Positions 36,101 to 49,900 of a stretch of DNA of 64,000 nt are shown one piece after another. The stretch spans positions 19,403,885 to 19,467,884 of the forward strand of contig NC_089319.1 in assembly GCF_036669915.1 (NCBI RefSeq). Direction: 5' to 3'. This DNA comes from Pocillopora verrucosa. Taxonomy: Eukaryota; Cnidaria; Anthozoa; Scleractinia; Pocilloporidae. Under the pieces are notes generated by a model. The model worked only from the letters and a program-made list of their open reading frames with translations, searched no databases and was not told where the DNA came from. The number at the start of each line of letters is the position of its first letter. The first letter of the stretch is position 1. Position numbers and translations under genes: made by a program.

Positions 36101-38844
36101 AGCGACATGAAAAACTCGAGGACCAGGGGTCTAGTCAGACCCAGGCTGATGTAAAGATAATACGGCCAGAAGCGGATAAACTAGGGGCTAGCACACCGGA
36201 GTTTGTTTTAAACACAGTTAGAAACCCCAGAAACTCTTCAAAGAGCGAGGAAGGTCTCTCGTCTTTGAAATATTTCTTAAATGCGACAATCATTGAAAAG
36301 CATGCGTCAGTTTCGAGCGGAACTGGCTCAGAAGAGCCCGGGGATGAAGGTTCTAGAAGGTTTGTTTTAGCAGCTTTGACATAACGCGACCACTTCCCAT
36401 TCTCCTTCGCAACGATCCACATACAACATTATCATTTGTACATCATTAACTCCATCTACATCTCAGATCACGAATTCACATCGAACCAACATGACAGAGA
36501 TCAAACAGCTCCACTAGTACTAGTCACAACAAAACAGCTTTTTACAATTGGGGTGATTTCGAACCTCTCTTGCTGAAATTCGATACAACTTTTCAAACTG
36601 GCAGTCAGTCAGTAATTGTCAGTTGTCTTACCACAACATGGTACTTCAGTACCGAAAAAAAATGTGTTTTTGACAAGTGGCTCGACTTTCTTTTCCCTGA
36701 GACGTGTTCTTACCTCGACTTAGGATAACATGAACGAAAACTTGAACTTTTTGAACAGAAGTCAGTTATAAAACAGAATATTTATATATCACAGACAATT
36801 TTTCAAGCGCACAATTCTTTATTTTGATTATGATAGTGTCGACTTTGAGAACCAAAACAGTAAAACCTTGAGGGTAGAGGAGAAATCTGAGATGAACAAA
36901 CAATCAAAACATGGCTCTAATGGAATATTGAAGTTTGACGCGATCAGATGTGATGCCCTGGATCCAAAAGTGTTGTTGTATAATCGTATTTTCAAGACGG
37001 GGAGTTCAACCACAGAATTTATAATTACGAACTCGAGTTCAAGAATGAATTTCCACTATAAAATAGGTGAGCAGAAGTTCTTTAAAGGAATACTTGGGTT
37101 TCACTTTTGTGCCTGAAACTAAAGTAAAGGTATGTAAATTAGATCAAATGACTTTTGTGGAATGAGGCTTCAATTTTCGACAATTTTCCGGCAAAGTAAT
37201 CTTGGTAAGACTTGTTTCTTCCAAAACCCTAAAGCACAGTTTTTGTTTATAATAATAATTTGGTGAGTGGTCGAAGAACTAATGCCAGTGGTTTTAACAG
37301 GATCCAGAATAAGGAGCTAACATTGCCTGATGCGATTGACTAACTTAAAAAAGTTAGGAAACAAAATCACTGACGTCACTCTTCAATAACGTTTAACGAA
37401 AAACGCTGCCTAACGTGAATACCAAATAAAACATAGCTCGCAAAACATAACGCATAACACATAACATTTTCATTCTTTCAATCATGTTTTTCGTTCTCGT
37501 ATATTCTTTGATCATCATTAATCGCCCACTTTCTTAAAAATGAGTGATTAACCTTAATTACTAATTGCTCTCTTGTAAGTATAATATCAAGTGGCTTTAT
37601 CAACTCTATGATACTATGCTTGTAGAATAACAGTGAGCTTCTTGACTGTGTAATGGGATATTTTGTTAATTGCATCAATTGTTTCCATGCTTAAAGAATC
37701 ATTAGTTACTGAACATCGGCCAAGGAACCGAAAAGGAGGAATCAATTAATTTAAGTCCTCCATGTTAGCTATCTAGTCTTTGAGGTTCATACAGTCATTT
37801 AGAGAGAGGGGAGGGGGGTGGGGTCGGGAGAGGGCGGTCTTTCTTGTTAGAACTGATGAAATATCATGAAGATAAGAGATTGAGATTTTTTGCGAAGACT
37901 TGCATTCTTTTTGTTTATTTTCTTAATTAGGCTAGCGAAGTCTTAAAATCTCGGGGAACATCAGGCGATCGGGAATTTTCTGTTTTAAATCATTTTTTAG
38001 GGTAATTAAGGGAAATTTTCATTAATTCAGATGATGAGGAATCACAATAGCTGGTCTCTTTTCTGGCTGTTTTTGACATGTCACGCCTTAGAGCATCGTT
38101 GCGTGACATTCCCTACAACGACAACGGTAATCTCTCTTTTGCTTATGCCACATTTCTCTGTTAAAAGGAACGACGGAAGACTGGTACGATAAAGGCACGT
38201 CCCGCCCATATCCGGGACTTATCATAAGAAAAGCCAACAAACTCAAGAAATACCCGCGCATGGCATTTGTGGCGCATTTTTACTTTCGGAGAAAATTGAA
38301 CTTACCACAGGCTCATACGTACATCAATCAAGTACGCGATCCTGTAAGACGGCTAGTGTCTCACTATCATTACATGAGGAGCAACTTACGGCCTGCCTAT
38401 AGAATTAAAGAATTTCGCGCATCTGGAAAACAAGACGAATCTTTAGAGAAATGTTTCAGATTGCAACATAAAGGATGTCAAAATAACGTTATGACGAGAT
38501 TTTTCTGCGGGAAACATTCTTATTGCCACAATGGAAATGGAAGGGCGCTGCGCAAGGCTATGAGTAACATCAAACGATATTATGCCACAGTAGGTTTACT
38601 GGAAAATTACGATGTCTACCTTCAAATACTGAATAAGCGGTTGCCTAAGTTTTTCCCTGAGATCCCCTCAGAGGATATCAGTAAATTTAAGTACAATTCC
38701 GAATATAAGTTTGACGACATTCCCAGAGATCTTATTAGAGATATTACCAGAGCAAACTGGGCTGATGTGAAGTTGTACTCGTTTTTGAAGAAACGCTTTT
38801 GGCAGCAAGCTAAAACCTGTGGCATTATGACGAAATTAAACTAG
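33192..38844 (+). CDS. Glycosaminoglycan 2-O-sulfotransferase (UST/HS2ST/pipe family) with giant stem
   Basis: A type II Golgi enzyme that moves sulfate from PAPS to the 2-O position of uronic acid in chondroitin/dermatan or heparan sulfate. Exons: 33192-33426, 34511-36359, 36861-37066, 38168-38844; GT-AG and in phase, 988 residues. The start at 33192 is chosen because a strong acceptor ends at 33178; an upstream in-frame ATG (33129) lies before it. TM anchor about 9-27. The catalytic region (about 720-988) has the 5'-phosphosulfate loop YNRIFKTGSSTT (735-746), candidate catalytic H800 in VAHFYF, the 3'-phosphate site RDPVRRLVS (820-828) and FFCGKHSYC. Exon 2 (1849 nt) encodes about 615 residues of charged, sequon-rich stem with KQEKPLKQEKP-like repeats; animal homologues total about 350-410 residues. 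Skipping exon 2 would break the frame (phase 1 into phase 2). Confidence 0.82.
33575..33800 (-). repeat. CCAAT-rich dispersed repeat copy 3
   Basis: Reverse orientation (AGCGCGGGAAAACGCGGGCG; GGACCAATCACAGAGC) in the first coding-side intron of the sulfotransferase gene. Confidence 0.65.
34285..34450 (-). repeat. CCAAT-rich dispersed repeat copy 4
   Basis: Reverse orientation with GAAGCGCGGGAAAACGCG and CTGGACCAATCACAGAGG. It ends about 60 bp before sulfotransferase exon 2. Confidence 0.6.
37804..37836 (+). repeat. G-rich tract with quadruplex potential
   Basis: Five or more G-blocks (GAGGGGAGGGGGGTGGGG and GGGAGAGGG) in the last intron of the sulfotransferase gene, on the coding strand. 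Confidence 0.6.
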
Positions 38845-40926
38845 GACCCAGTATTTTAGTGGGTAAGCTCGGTTATCGACGAAAAAACGGAAGTCTTTGG
38901 CGTCGGTAAAAATCTGAAGCAATCGGAAACCGATACAAATATTGCATAGCGCTCGGAAATAAACGACATCACTTGTTCTTTACCATTTTTGCTGTACATA
39001 GAAAGAGCTACATCAAGGTTAGCCATGAACAATAGGAATATATTTTTGTACAAAAAATAAGATTTTTGATAGCAGCCGAGACTGGATACCATCCTACCAT
39101 TTGAATGAATTATCCAATGAATGTAAAGGAGCATTTGAAAAAAGGGAAATAAAAAGTTATGTTTACCATGAATGAACTACGAAAAACAAGAGGCATACAC
39201 CCCATAAAAGTATTAAATTTCTCCTAAAAATAACATTGTTTGTAAAGATAAAGTAAATAATTTCGCGGAAAAGAACATTCTGTCCCCAATCTTAAGCTTC
39301 AGTTTAGGGTTTCTTATGTTCATAGTCTTTTCACGAATAGCCTAATTACCCAGGATTTGCTTTACTTTGTAATCTGATGGCATGTACTAAAACATAGACG
39401 ATAGACAGTAGACGAAAGATCCCGTTCTGAATGGTTTGAAACTTTCACCACTTTCTTAACCGATCTGATCCAAAGCAAAATCAGTTGCAAGCCTCTCCCT
39501 TGCGCTTTGGACCGATTGCGTGTGTTTGGTTCGAGTTGTCCCTGGAAGCTCAGACATTTATCTTGATTCTGACTGGCCGTTGTAATTACAAGTGTCGATT
39601 TTGGTCTCACGGTACGCAATCGAGTGCCACATTGTCGTATGCAGGTGAAGTATTTGTCTCCAGATCGGATGCATCCCTGAGTTCAAAACGTTTCAATACT
39701 ATTTTCACAAATTAAAATAGATTCATTGAGAAGCCACATTTTAAGGCTCTACTTGGTTTCTTTCTCCGTGCTGACCATGCGATAGGTAGACCCAGGTGAT
39801 CAAACTTGGTGGTTGAAAGTGATCTGGTACCCAGTTTTTTTTTTGTTTCACGCGGGGTAGACCTGGGCACGTGTCTGTAATGTTGAGCATCACGTGACCA
39901 AATATATTTCCATCATTTTCATAACGTTTTATGTAGTATTTTGTCGACAATATACCTCAAGAATGGATATGAAACCTTAACTGGATTTATGTTTAAATTA
40001 CAAAATTTTACCAATAAAAAAGTAGCTTTTTAAATAGAGACTAACCTTTTACCAAAGTTGACCAAAACGTAGTATCTACTAACATGAAATCTTGACATGA
40101 GTGTATATTATGCTAAAGTGTGTTTGTTGATTTACATATTCTACAGTAAGTTACGTACATGCCGTTAAATATCTCATCGTTGGAATGGTCAATTAATTTC
40201 TTCTTACAGTGTGCAAGGTGCTGAGGGGAATCAACTTATCAAGTCGAGAGTGTTATCTTGACTTAATTTCAAATAAGATCAGAGCTACTCAGAATGGATG
40301 AGATGATAAAATGACGAGGGAACATTATCTTTTCAGGTAGTGAACTTTATCCAATTCGCTTAAGGGAAAGTGTGGGAAAGAATATGGATAACGAGCCAAC
40401 CAACTTAATGGAATAACTATTTGTTCGCTTCAGCAATAGGTTGGAGTAGAGCATGCGCTAAATTGAAAATGTATTCCTTTCGATTACTTGTAATAATACA
40501 AAAAGAAGCCTGTGACGGTGATACGTGGCCATTTCCAATCACCGTTTCGAAAAGCCTTGTTTTCGATAACTGACCTTTCCAAAATAGCTGCTTGACGGTC
40601 TTTGAAAGGTTTCGTTTCCAGTGACTGAAATTGCCGTTTTAAAGTAGGCCCAACCCGATGGGAAAAGGCGTTGAAATTCTATCAGAACAATTTTAAATAA
40701 GAGCCTCGTAGGCAAGCTTCAATAGTTCACGGAACTCTACGGATCACTGGACGCGGAAAGGTTTCTCTTCTCTAAACCAAGAGCTATCAATTTCGTATTA
40801 AGCCATCATTTCCCATGGCAATCAACCAGCTTGAAAGAAGGTAAAACAATATTTATCTGTCTACATTTTGAAGTTCTATGGTGTAAGGGGGAGTACCCCT
40901 CTCAAAAACACGGCTAATTCGCTTTG
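38845..40926. other. Convergent intergenic region between the sulfotransferase gene and SCYL2
   Basis: The two genes end toward each other here. No further gene is recognised. The block at 39420-39700 resembles a dispersed repeat with GATTGCGTGTGTTTGG and TTGATTCTGACTGGCCG, but has no second copy in the window to confirm it. Confidence 0.5.
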
Positions 40927-43900
40927 CTAACCAAACAGATCTTGTAAGTCATTGCTGTTGTTCATAGAATTTTGATTCCTAGGGGCCTGGTACTGATACT
41001 GCTGGCTCCCCATTCCACCCATCAACGGTTGCTGTTGCATGGGAAACATCCCGGATGAGGACGTCAGCATACCTCCGCCATACTGCTGTGGTGTCATAGG
41101 TCTCATTCCTCTTACACCTTAAACACAAAGACACGTGCTGATTCTCAGTGCTTATTTCATTTTCCCTAGTACTAGGGCCCAAAAGTTGATGCGTCACTCA
41201 GTAAGGCAGCCACTACTTGACGATCCACAAAACGGTCAAACAACAGCTACACAAACACAAATGATCATAAAGATGTTTGTCGTAGAAGACTTTAACCTTG
41301 TCGTGGAAGAGACGAGTACAATTTTGCGTTACTTTTCGAACAAACCCACCAAACATTTTTCCAATTGCGATTTTAAAGAAAAATTTCATGGATATAAATC
41401 AAGATACAATAAAAAGGCGTTTTTAGGCCCACTTGAAAGAAAGAAAAACAGATATACAGACAGTCCGACAAAAAGAGACAGATCGAAAGTCAGACAAGCA
41501 GAGTTTATGTGACACACAAGTTAAATAGCAAGCGATAGCACTTCAAATGAGGAAAAACCATAACCAACATCACTGTCTGAAAGCAAGTGGAAAACTATTT
41601 CCATCTTCTAGTAGGAGCTAAGGCCTCCTGAGAAAAACATACCTGGATTCATAGCAGCCGACATACCGGCTTGTTGTGATTGCAAGGCGTTCATCGAGGG
41701 TTTACCCTTATTTTGTAAATGTCCTAATTCAGGAGCAAATAAGGAATCCAGTGCAGAGGAACCACTCGTGTTTTTTCCTTGATTTCCCGCAGCGGATCCT
41801 GCAGAAGAATAACGTGGCGAGGAACTCGCGGGACTCATCCCAAATGATCCCGTCATGGACGTGTTTAGACTTGATAATCCTGTCATACCGGAGTTCATAC
41901 CGGACATTCCTGTATAGCTGGCCATTCCAGAACCCATTCCGGTATTACCAGAATGAAGCCCAGACATTCCGTATGAGGCTGTAGACATCCCCATTGAGGG
42001 ATTAACCCCAGAGATACCAGGCTGCGATAAGGATGAAGGGGCCATAGGTTGAGAGGGCCGAGAGGTAGCAGGATATGACGAGCTTGACGCCAAGGTTTTC
42101 TTCGACGTTGTGGACTACGGACGAAACAAAAGGCGGAAAAAAAATTCAGAATATTTACAACATGAATGTGTGAATTCAAAACTCGCTACAAATAAGACGA
42201 CCAAAATTTCACACATTTGCATCCAATATCGCTGCTCAGGACGTTTTTGATACCGCTGAGTCTATCATAAGGCACACCGCGTGTTACACATCAACCTTGA
42301 GTTTTGCCGATTTCACCAAAAGTTGCCTATTGGTCAGCGGTAGAGCATCCAAACAAGTTCCAATTCGCGGCTCATTTTGAAGTTCCATAACCGTGACTAA
42401 AAGCTAAACACCCTTCTTTACGAGAAATTATAACTTCCTGAAAGTCGAACATTCGAAAAGGTAACTGTAAAAAAATAAGCAAATGCAGAAGGTCTGATCA
42501 AAAGCCCAGCTACACAAGTACGTTTTATCAAGACTACTCTTGTTCACCTTCTGTTGTGTTGTTGGGTTTGTTGGTCCATCATGGTTCTTCTTCGAAGGCT
42601 GCAGCATGGAAAATTCGTCCACACCCAGCAGATTTCCACTCAGGGATGGGCCTTTCGACGACGAAGGATTTCCCGGCAAACCAAACATTTTGTTGAACTA
42701 GAATAGGATGTAATTTAAAGTTCAAATCTTCTTCTGATAAAGATATTTGTTGAAGCTTTCAACAAACGTCATTCTCCAGTAATCTTAGTCGACTCACTTG
42801 GAAACTAACCCTAAGATTACACGAAAAAAGGTACTGGAGTTTTTTTCTTACCTCTGTGGAACTAGTTGCCCCGATTGAAGTGGATGATGATGCAGAAGAA
42901 TCACCGCTGCTGCTTTTTAACTCTTTGACTTAAAAAAAGAAAAAAAAAAAGAATCATGATGTAACTCAATAAACCACAACAATTTTTCTAAATCTGTATT
43001 AAAATCAGTTGGGAATTTCAACATTTGCGCCACTACAATCATCGTGGCGCACAACACTTCTCACAAGCCTACTTGCTGATGAGAAAAGAAGTAGCCTTCC
43101 GTGGGAAGAAATAATCATCAAATGAAAGCCTGCGTTAATTACCCTGAGTTAGAGGTTGAGAGATGGCCATGCAGTCTCAAGGAGTTGGACCTCAGGAGAC
43201 CGTGTCTTTAAAGAGACCGTGTCTTTAAAGACACCGTAACTTAACTGAGTCTTTCAACTCTTTAACTTTTCAAGCCTTTAAGCTCGTTATGGTGGTCAAT
43301 TCACGTTTTCAACTCAGTTGTTAACACTAAATTACCTGAGTCTTTCAAAACCTGATTATTGTCTGCTGTGTTTCATTCACGATCATGATATTGACTTTCT
43401 TGGAATTTAAACAATAAAAATATCAGGAGACGAGACACAATCAAGTGTTTTTTTTCCCACCCAATACCTGTTATATTATTCCTCAAGATTAGCCTAAAAA
43501 ATGTCACTTAGGGCCCGCAGAGTTACCGGGACTAGCGAGAAACAGGCCCCTGTCCGTTGGTAGACAAAGCAGAAGAGCATAATTTGATGATGAACCGATG
43601 AATACCTGCTTGTTCAGCCTCAGTATTACCACCCATGAGTTTGTCTATTCTGCCCATCAAATCATCCATTTGCTTTGCTTCCTGCACTTCCTCGACGAAC
43701 TTCAAAGACGATCTGACCACGTGAAAAAGGAACCACAGTTATTGCATGTTAACTACCACCTCTGTAATGCAAAATTTGAGAAGCAATGCGATTTGGATGT
43801 TGATGAAGAAATTAGGGGGTGAAAACTGATGAAGGAAGAAACGGTATGTAAGAAACAAAGCCACTACGAGGCCACATGTCCTAACAAGTAACTTCGTGGC

Positions 43901-46900
43901 GCAGTTGGTTGTGACGCCGAACTAGCATCTAGGATGCACGGGTCCGAATCCTGTCCAAGCTTAAATTTTTTCAGCCTTCTTTTGTGCAATTTCTTTAACC
44001 CTTTAACTCCCGTAAGTGACCAAGGCAGAATTTCTCCTTGTAATATTAATACAATGTCAACCAGATAAGTAATGAGAATAAAGAAAAATATCAATTTGGG
44101 GATAAATAGTTGATCCAATATTAAATTCTCTGAACCAACATTAAAAGAATTGTATGGTTGACAGTAAGGAGAATTACGAATTTGATCTGGGAGTTAAAGG
44201 GTTATTTACATCTTACATAAGAGGATCACTTCTTTCCTCATATTTCAGCCGCAGATTAACAGATGATTCGTTTCACTTAATTGTGAACAAAGGAGAAATA
44301 ATCTAAGCAGGATGTGAGGACGAGAGGATGGGAGAGAAAGAGGAATAACAGTGTACAAACCTGGCACCTGAAGAAATGAGGGGAGCAGGGACAGGGAAGG
44401 CATAGGCCTGAGGGGAGCGGGGACAGGGAAGGATACAGAAGAAGGGAGGATAACATGGAAAGAAGGAAGGCAAAAAGGAAGGTCTGAAAGAACAAAGAAA
44501 GGGTGAAAAGAAGGAAAACAGGGAAAGAAGTAGTAACAGGAAACGAGGGAGCGTGGAACACTGAGTTGGGGGAATGGACTGAAATTCTCTTACTTCGTCT
44601 GTTCTTGCATCTTGTTAAGCTGTTCCAGTTTTGTGCGGTGTTCGGTTTCCACTCGTTTCACCATCTCGTTGATAAGTTTCATATACTGGCCAAACTAGAG
44701 GCAAAATAAAACAGAGAAGTCAGACAAGATTATCAGTGATGTGGTTCACAGATAACCAGAGTTTTCCACATATTTTTAAGAAACCAACCGTAAAACTAGT
44801 AAAGTATTGGGGGGGGGGGAAGGGGGAGGGGGAGGGGGAACGAAAAGAACGAGCTCCTATTACGATTCATGCCCCCTACTGTCACTTACTGTTTACTTAA
44901 TCCGTTAACTCCCAGCAGTGATTAACATGTAACTTCTCCCTACGACATCCATACACTATCCAGCCAACAGGTAATGAGAATACTCAAACGTATCAGGTAG
45001 GAGTTGCTACTTTGATCTAACACCAAATTCTCGTGACTTATTTACAAAGAAATGTGTAGCAGACAGTGGGGAGAATTAACAATCAGATCTTGGGAGTTAA
45101 AGAGTTAACATCATAATGACGCTTCTTAGGTGAAAAAAGTAGCCGAAGAAAGCACAGGCTATTAGTACTTCAGCCGGAGATCACTGATTACAGCTGCGAA
45201 GGAAACTGCAAGCTGAGAGAAAATGAAACGGCCAAGACGGAGTCCAATTCGATCAAGTATTCCGAACATTTCAAACTTGTCAGATATCTTCAAGGACCTG
45301 TTTCTCGAAAATTCTTGTGAATTTTCAGGCCCAAAGCTAAATTTAGGAAATTTAGTGCGGGTCTTTACGAAAGATCCAGTCCCTTCTTTTCACTGCGTGA
45401 TACCATGATTTTCATTGTTTTTATTTCAAAACTATTAGAATTTGGATCTTGCATGCAAACACAGCACACAAAAGAAAAAAAGAAAAACCTTTTCCGAAGC
45501 AACAACCACCGCGACTTTCGAGAAACGGGCACAATATAATGCTTTGTTTTCAGCACTGCACTCTATTGCAGAAGAGAGGATGTGATTTACCTGGTCATAT
45601 GACAAACAACTGATGGAAATCAAACCTGTATCTGTGATTCGATCGAGTGACCCGTGATTATCATCTAAAATAACATGTGAGAGTCACGTTCATGTATTTA
45701 TAAATACTGACGGGAAGTTTACTTTGGTAATCTTTCTTTATAGCTGTAACGGAAGGCGACTCAATGTTATTCTTATGGAACGGTTAAAACTGGTGATACG
45801 TACGTGATAGAATTTAACATAGTTGCGACCCTACGGTAAGTCAGCCGTATATAATTAAAGAAAAATGCGACATATCAATTCTAATTGTGAAGTATGCAAA
45901 ATCCCTTTTAATTAATTCTTTTAAAAAATCTTAAGTCGCCTTACAGAGTTAAAATGCGCTCGTACTCGCTGACCTGTCAGAGGTATTAAAGAAGGAAGTT
46001 CAGTTAAAGAATAAGTCACCATGTTTCGTAATCTGAACCCGTATCAGACATAATGACAGGAACTGAAAGTTGGCAAGCACGATACCTCGAAAGTACCATT
46101 GATATGAAACAGCGGGCGTTTGAAGTACCGGAAATAGGATTCAACCTTTCATAACCACCAGTTTATGTTAATAGATAACAATTCTTCGCGCAGGAAAACA
46201 TGGCAAGTGAATTAGAAAATGTTCAAAGAGCAGACGAGCCACTTAAAAAAGCGTCCTTCAAGGAGCGAAATAAATCCATGGTGAATAACAGCCTCATAAG
46301 CGATGTCACGTTCATCGTAAACGATAGCAATGGAGGCAAGGAAATCACCGTTTACGCTCACAAGTACGTTCTCTCTGTGGGCAGTCCTGTGTTTTTCACT
46401 ATGTTCTACGGCGCTTTAGCGACAGAAGGGGCTCAGGAAATACACCTTCCTGACTGCGATGCCGACAGCTTAAAGGAATTCCTTAGTTTTCTCTACTGTG
46501 ACGAGGTTCGTATCTGCGAAGACACCGTGATACAGTTGTTGTACCTGGCTAAGAAGTACATGGTGCCTTTACTACACGAAATGGCCAAAAAGAGGCTTCA
46601 CAGCATGATTAATGCGACAAGTGTATTCGAAATCCTTCCCTCAGTCATTCACCTTGACGAAGGCGACCTCGTTGAACAGTGCTGGAAGGTCATCGATATT
46701 GACACGGAGCAAGCGATCAATCAGGACTCCTTCTATGAGATCGAAAGAGATTTGCTGGAAAAAGTGCTCGAAAGAGACGAGCTAACGATCCGAGAAGCTA
46801 ACCTATTTGGGAGAGTGTTAGACTGGGCTAAGGTGCGTCAAAATCTACCAGAAAGCGACGGTAAAGAGAGCAACATCCGTGATATTCTAGGAGAGAAAAT

Positions 46901-49900
46901 GATTCGTCTGTTACGCTTCTCAACAATGTCCTTTACCGAATTCACCAGCCTTGTATCGAACTCAGGAGTGCTTAAGGAAAAAGAACTTACTGCCATCACA
47001 CAATTCTACGGAGGGTTCTGCCAAGAGACCCCCAAGGAATTTTGCGAGAGTTTCCCAAGGGGTAAAATTTTCAGATGCAACAGATTTTCGAAAGCGTCTG
47101 ATCCGGAAGTATTGCCACGGAATAGAAAATGGAGTTATAAGAGAGGATACGAGGACAGCATTAGATTCTCAGTCGAGGCTCCAATCGTTATATGCGGCAT
47201 TCGTCTGTACGGCTTTGAACGAGCTTCGTATTACGTGGAATTGTCGATTTACCACGCGTCACGCAATATTCATGACCGTGACACACGTAATCTACCAAGT
47301 TTCTCTACTGTTGGTATTTTTCAAAGCGACGAAGAAAGGACCAGTGAGTACTACGGATTTGATGTACCCGTTGATCCACCGTTTTACTTGAAACACAATA
47401 CGGATCTGATAGCGCAAGTTATCATGCAAGGCCCAAAGTCCGATTTTGGTGAAGGAGGCAAGTTGTCTCTCGATTGTGAGGGGGTTAGATTCCATTTTAG
47501 CAACGAACGCAGTCGTAACGGCACAACAGCGAAAGTTGGTCAGTTCGCGGAGATAATATTCAAAACTGATCTGTAAAATAAAGAAAGACGTTCTTTGTGA
47601 TGTCAGGAGAGTGGGAGGAAGTCTATGGTCCGAAAAATTGGACCACAGACCTTCGGATTACACCGATGCTCATCATTCATTCACGTGACGGTTTTGTTGT
47701 TTTCTTATTTTCGAGGCAAACAAACGCTTGTCACAAGTGAACCTGGTAATGCCCTGACTCATCACAGAGTCTCTTAATCTCAGTGGCAGAGCATGAAAGT
47801 GCAAATCCGAAGGTCTGTCATTTTCTTCCCCATGGGGATTCTGATTTATCTTCGTTCCACGCACGTGACAAGATGGGTAACAATTCACGAGCGAGCACAA
47901 AACACATAATTTTTTCCTATTCCGGTGCCTCGTTCTTATCTCCCAATAGCTTATAAGTTTTTCGGTTTCCTCTGAAGGTTCGCAAGTTGACTGTGTACCT
48001 TTAAAATATAACTGTTTAGTGCTCTCCATGAGGTCATTAGACTATGAGTTTGCGAGGTTGAGTTGTGATAGATAGCAAGCAGCATATTTATTACGATGTA
48101 TTTATAATTCACTTAACTAGTATTTTTAACATTAACAAAGTTAAGAAAAACTTATGGGAAATAATTCAATTTGTCCAAACAAACGCCGACAATTCAATCG
48201 AGCTTAGAACTTAATGTAATAGTCTTTAAAAAAAAATGGGTAACAAATACGTTACAATCATTGCCATCCGGGTTTTAACTGACCCCAAAAGAGGAAAGTG
48301 TCCATAAACAACGTACTCGTTTGAATTTCGGATAATTTTAAAGATACGTTAAGCAACTTTGTGGCCGTGGCTCGCTTGAAAGAGGGAGACACAAGTGGCA
48401 AAGACAATTCGCTTTGCTTGACATAGAGAATTGTTTAGAAAATAGCCTTTCCTACGACAGAATTTTGTCGCTAGAACAAGTCGCACAAACTCAAACTGGT
48501 TTGAATTTAAAATCACAGAAATAAACTGTGTCGCACCGACTTGCTTTGGATGTGTACACACAAAACGGTCTGATACGCAAGGAGGCTTAAGACAGAGAAT
48601 AGTATCTTGGCTTGTTCCGGCCTTAATCTTTTACACCCTAACATCATTATGCATATTCTCCATACTGTTCTCTATACATTTCCTAAGGTGCTGACAAGGA
48701 GAATTTGTTTAACAATCAAGAGCTTCTTTAGTTGGTGATTATTTCCTTTATTCTTACGACCTTAAATGAATGATTCAGCAGTATTATTGTAAGGAGAAAA
48801 TAGAAGCTCGTCACTCTTTGGGTTTAAAGGGTAAAAAGTTCCGAAAATACTATTAGGGCGCAAAAAAATCCAATAATCCAAGCACGGGAGGTTCTTTTCT
48901 AAGAGACGTCATTGATGCCAGAAATAGTAAAAAGGAAGTGACAGAGTATAGTCATAAGATGGTGAGGATTATATAAGTCCTGTATTCTACACAATCTTCC
49001 TGACTGCTCTGACGACAGTTTCGAGAAAGTTTTAAGTTTCATTCTGTCAATTGCTACTTAAGTATTCAGATCAGCATTCGTCTGTTACTAAGTTACAATA
49101 CAAGAATGAAGATCTCAGTGCGAAGTTCAGGAAGTCAGAAGGAAAATATACGGGTAGTTTTGGGTCAAACACAACACTAAAATCACGGCGATGCAAGCTC
49201 TTCACCCGGCTTAAGAAAATGGCATGGTTTCCCAGATTTTCCCTCTATAAATATAAGACTGAAAAATCCATACAAGACAGAATCAGTGAACATGACCAAG
49301 ACATCAAACTCGCCCCAATGCAGATCACCGTCGGAGCATGCCCATGATGTGCTGTTTCACGCCAAAGGGAGGGGCACAGAACCGATTTAAGTAAGATCTC
49401 ACCCTTCCGTCATGAAACGGGGACGTAAAAAAAAAAAAAAAGAACTCGAGACGTGCGAATACCCCCGACCTAGAGACAGCGTATCGCTCATTAAACAATT
49501 AAAAGGTAGAAAAGAACAGCGAGGATTGAAATGCGCCAATCACGGCTGGTTACCGCGTTGCGTCACGCAACCGTCATAAGATGACCCAGTCTCCTGAAAA
49601 AAACGCCTAATAAGCAATCGAAATTTCATCTCTTCCATAAGTTAAAGAAGTAACTACATCGTAGGACAAACACTTATAACACGTCATTATTAAGGAGTAT
49701 TGCACTGTTTGTTTTACCTGTGAAAGATTGAGTCCCGGCTCCACTGCTAAAGGAAAGAGAAACGGAATAGCTTTGGTCGCCAGGTAGTCCTTGTCCATAC
49801 CGAGCTTCTTATGAAGCATGGTTTGCTTGAAAATTCCTGGAAACAGAAACACAAAATGCAGTTCAAATGGTAATTCAAAAGATCGAAACATAACCCTAGT

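Noticed and set aside
43885..43965. Functional tRNA gene
   Set aside because: A and B boxes are present but no convincing acceptor stem can be paired, so a SINE head is more likely.
46951..47391. 146-codon second-frame ORF inside the BTBD6-like gene
   Set aside because: The overlapping frame encodes the intact, homologous PHR domain.
49051..49347. 98-codon plus-strand frame in the SCYL2 intron right of BTBD6
   Set aside because: No recognised motif or splice partner; composition is not distinct from the intron.
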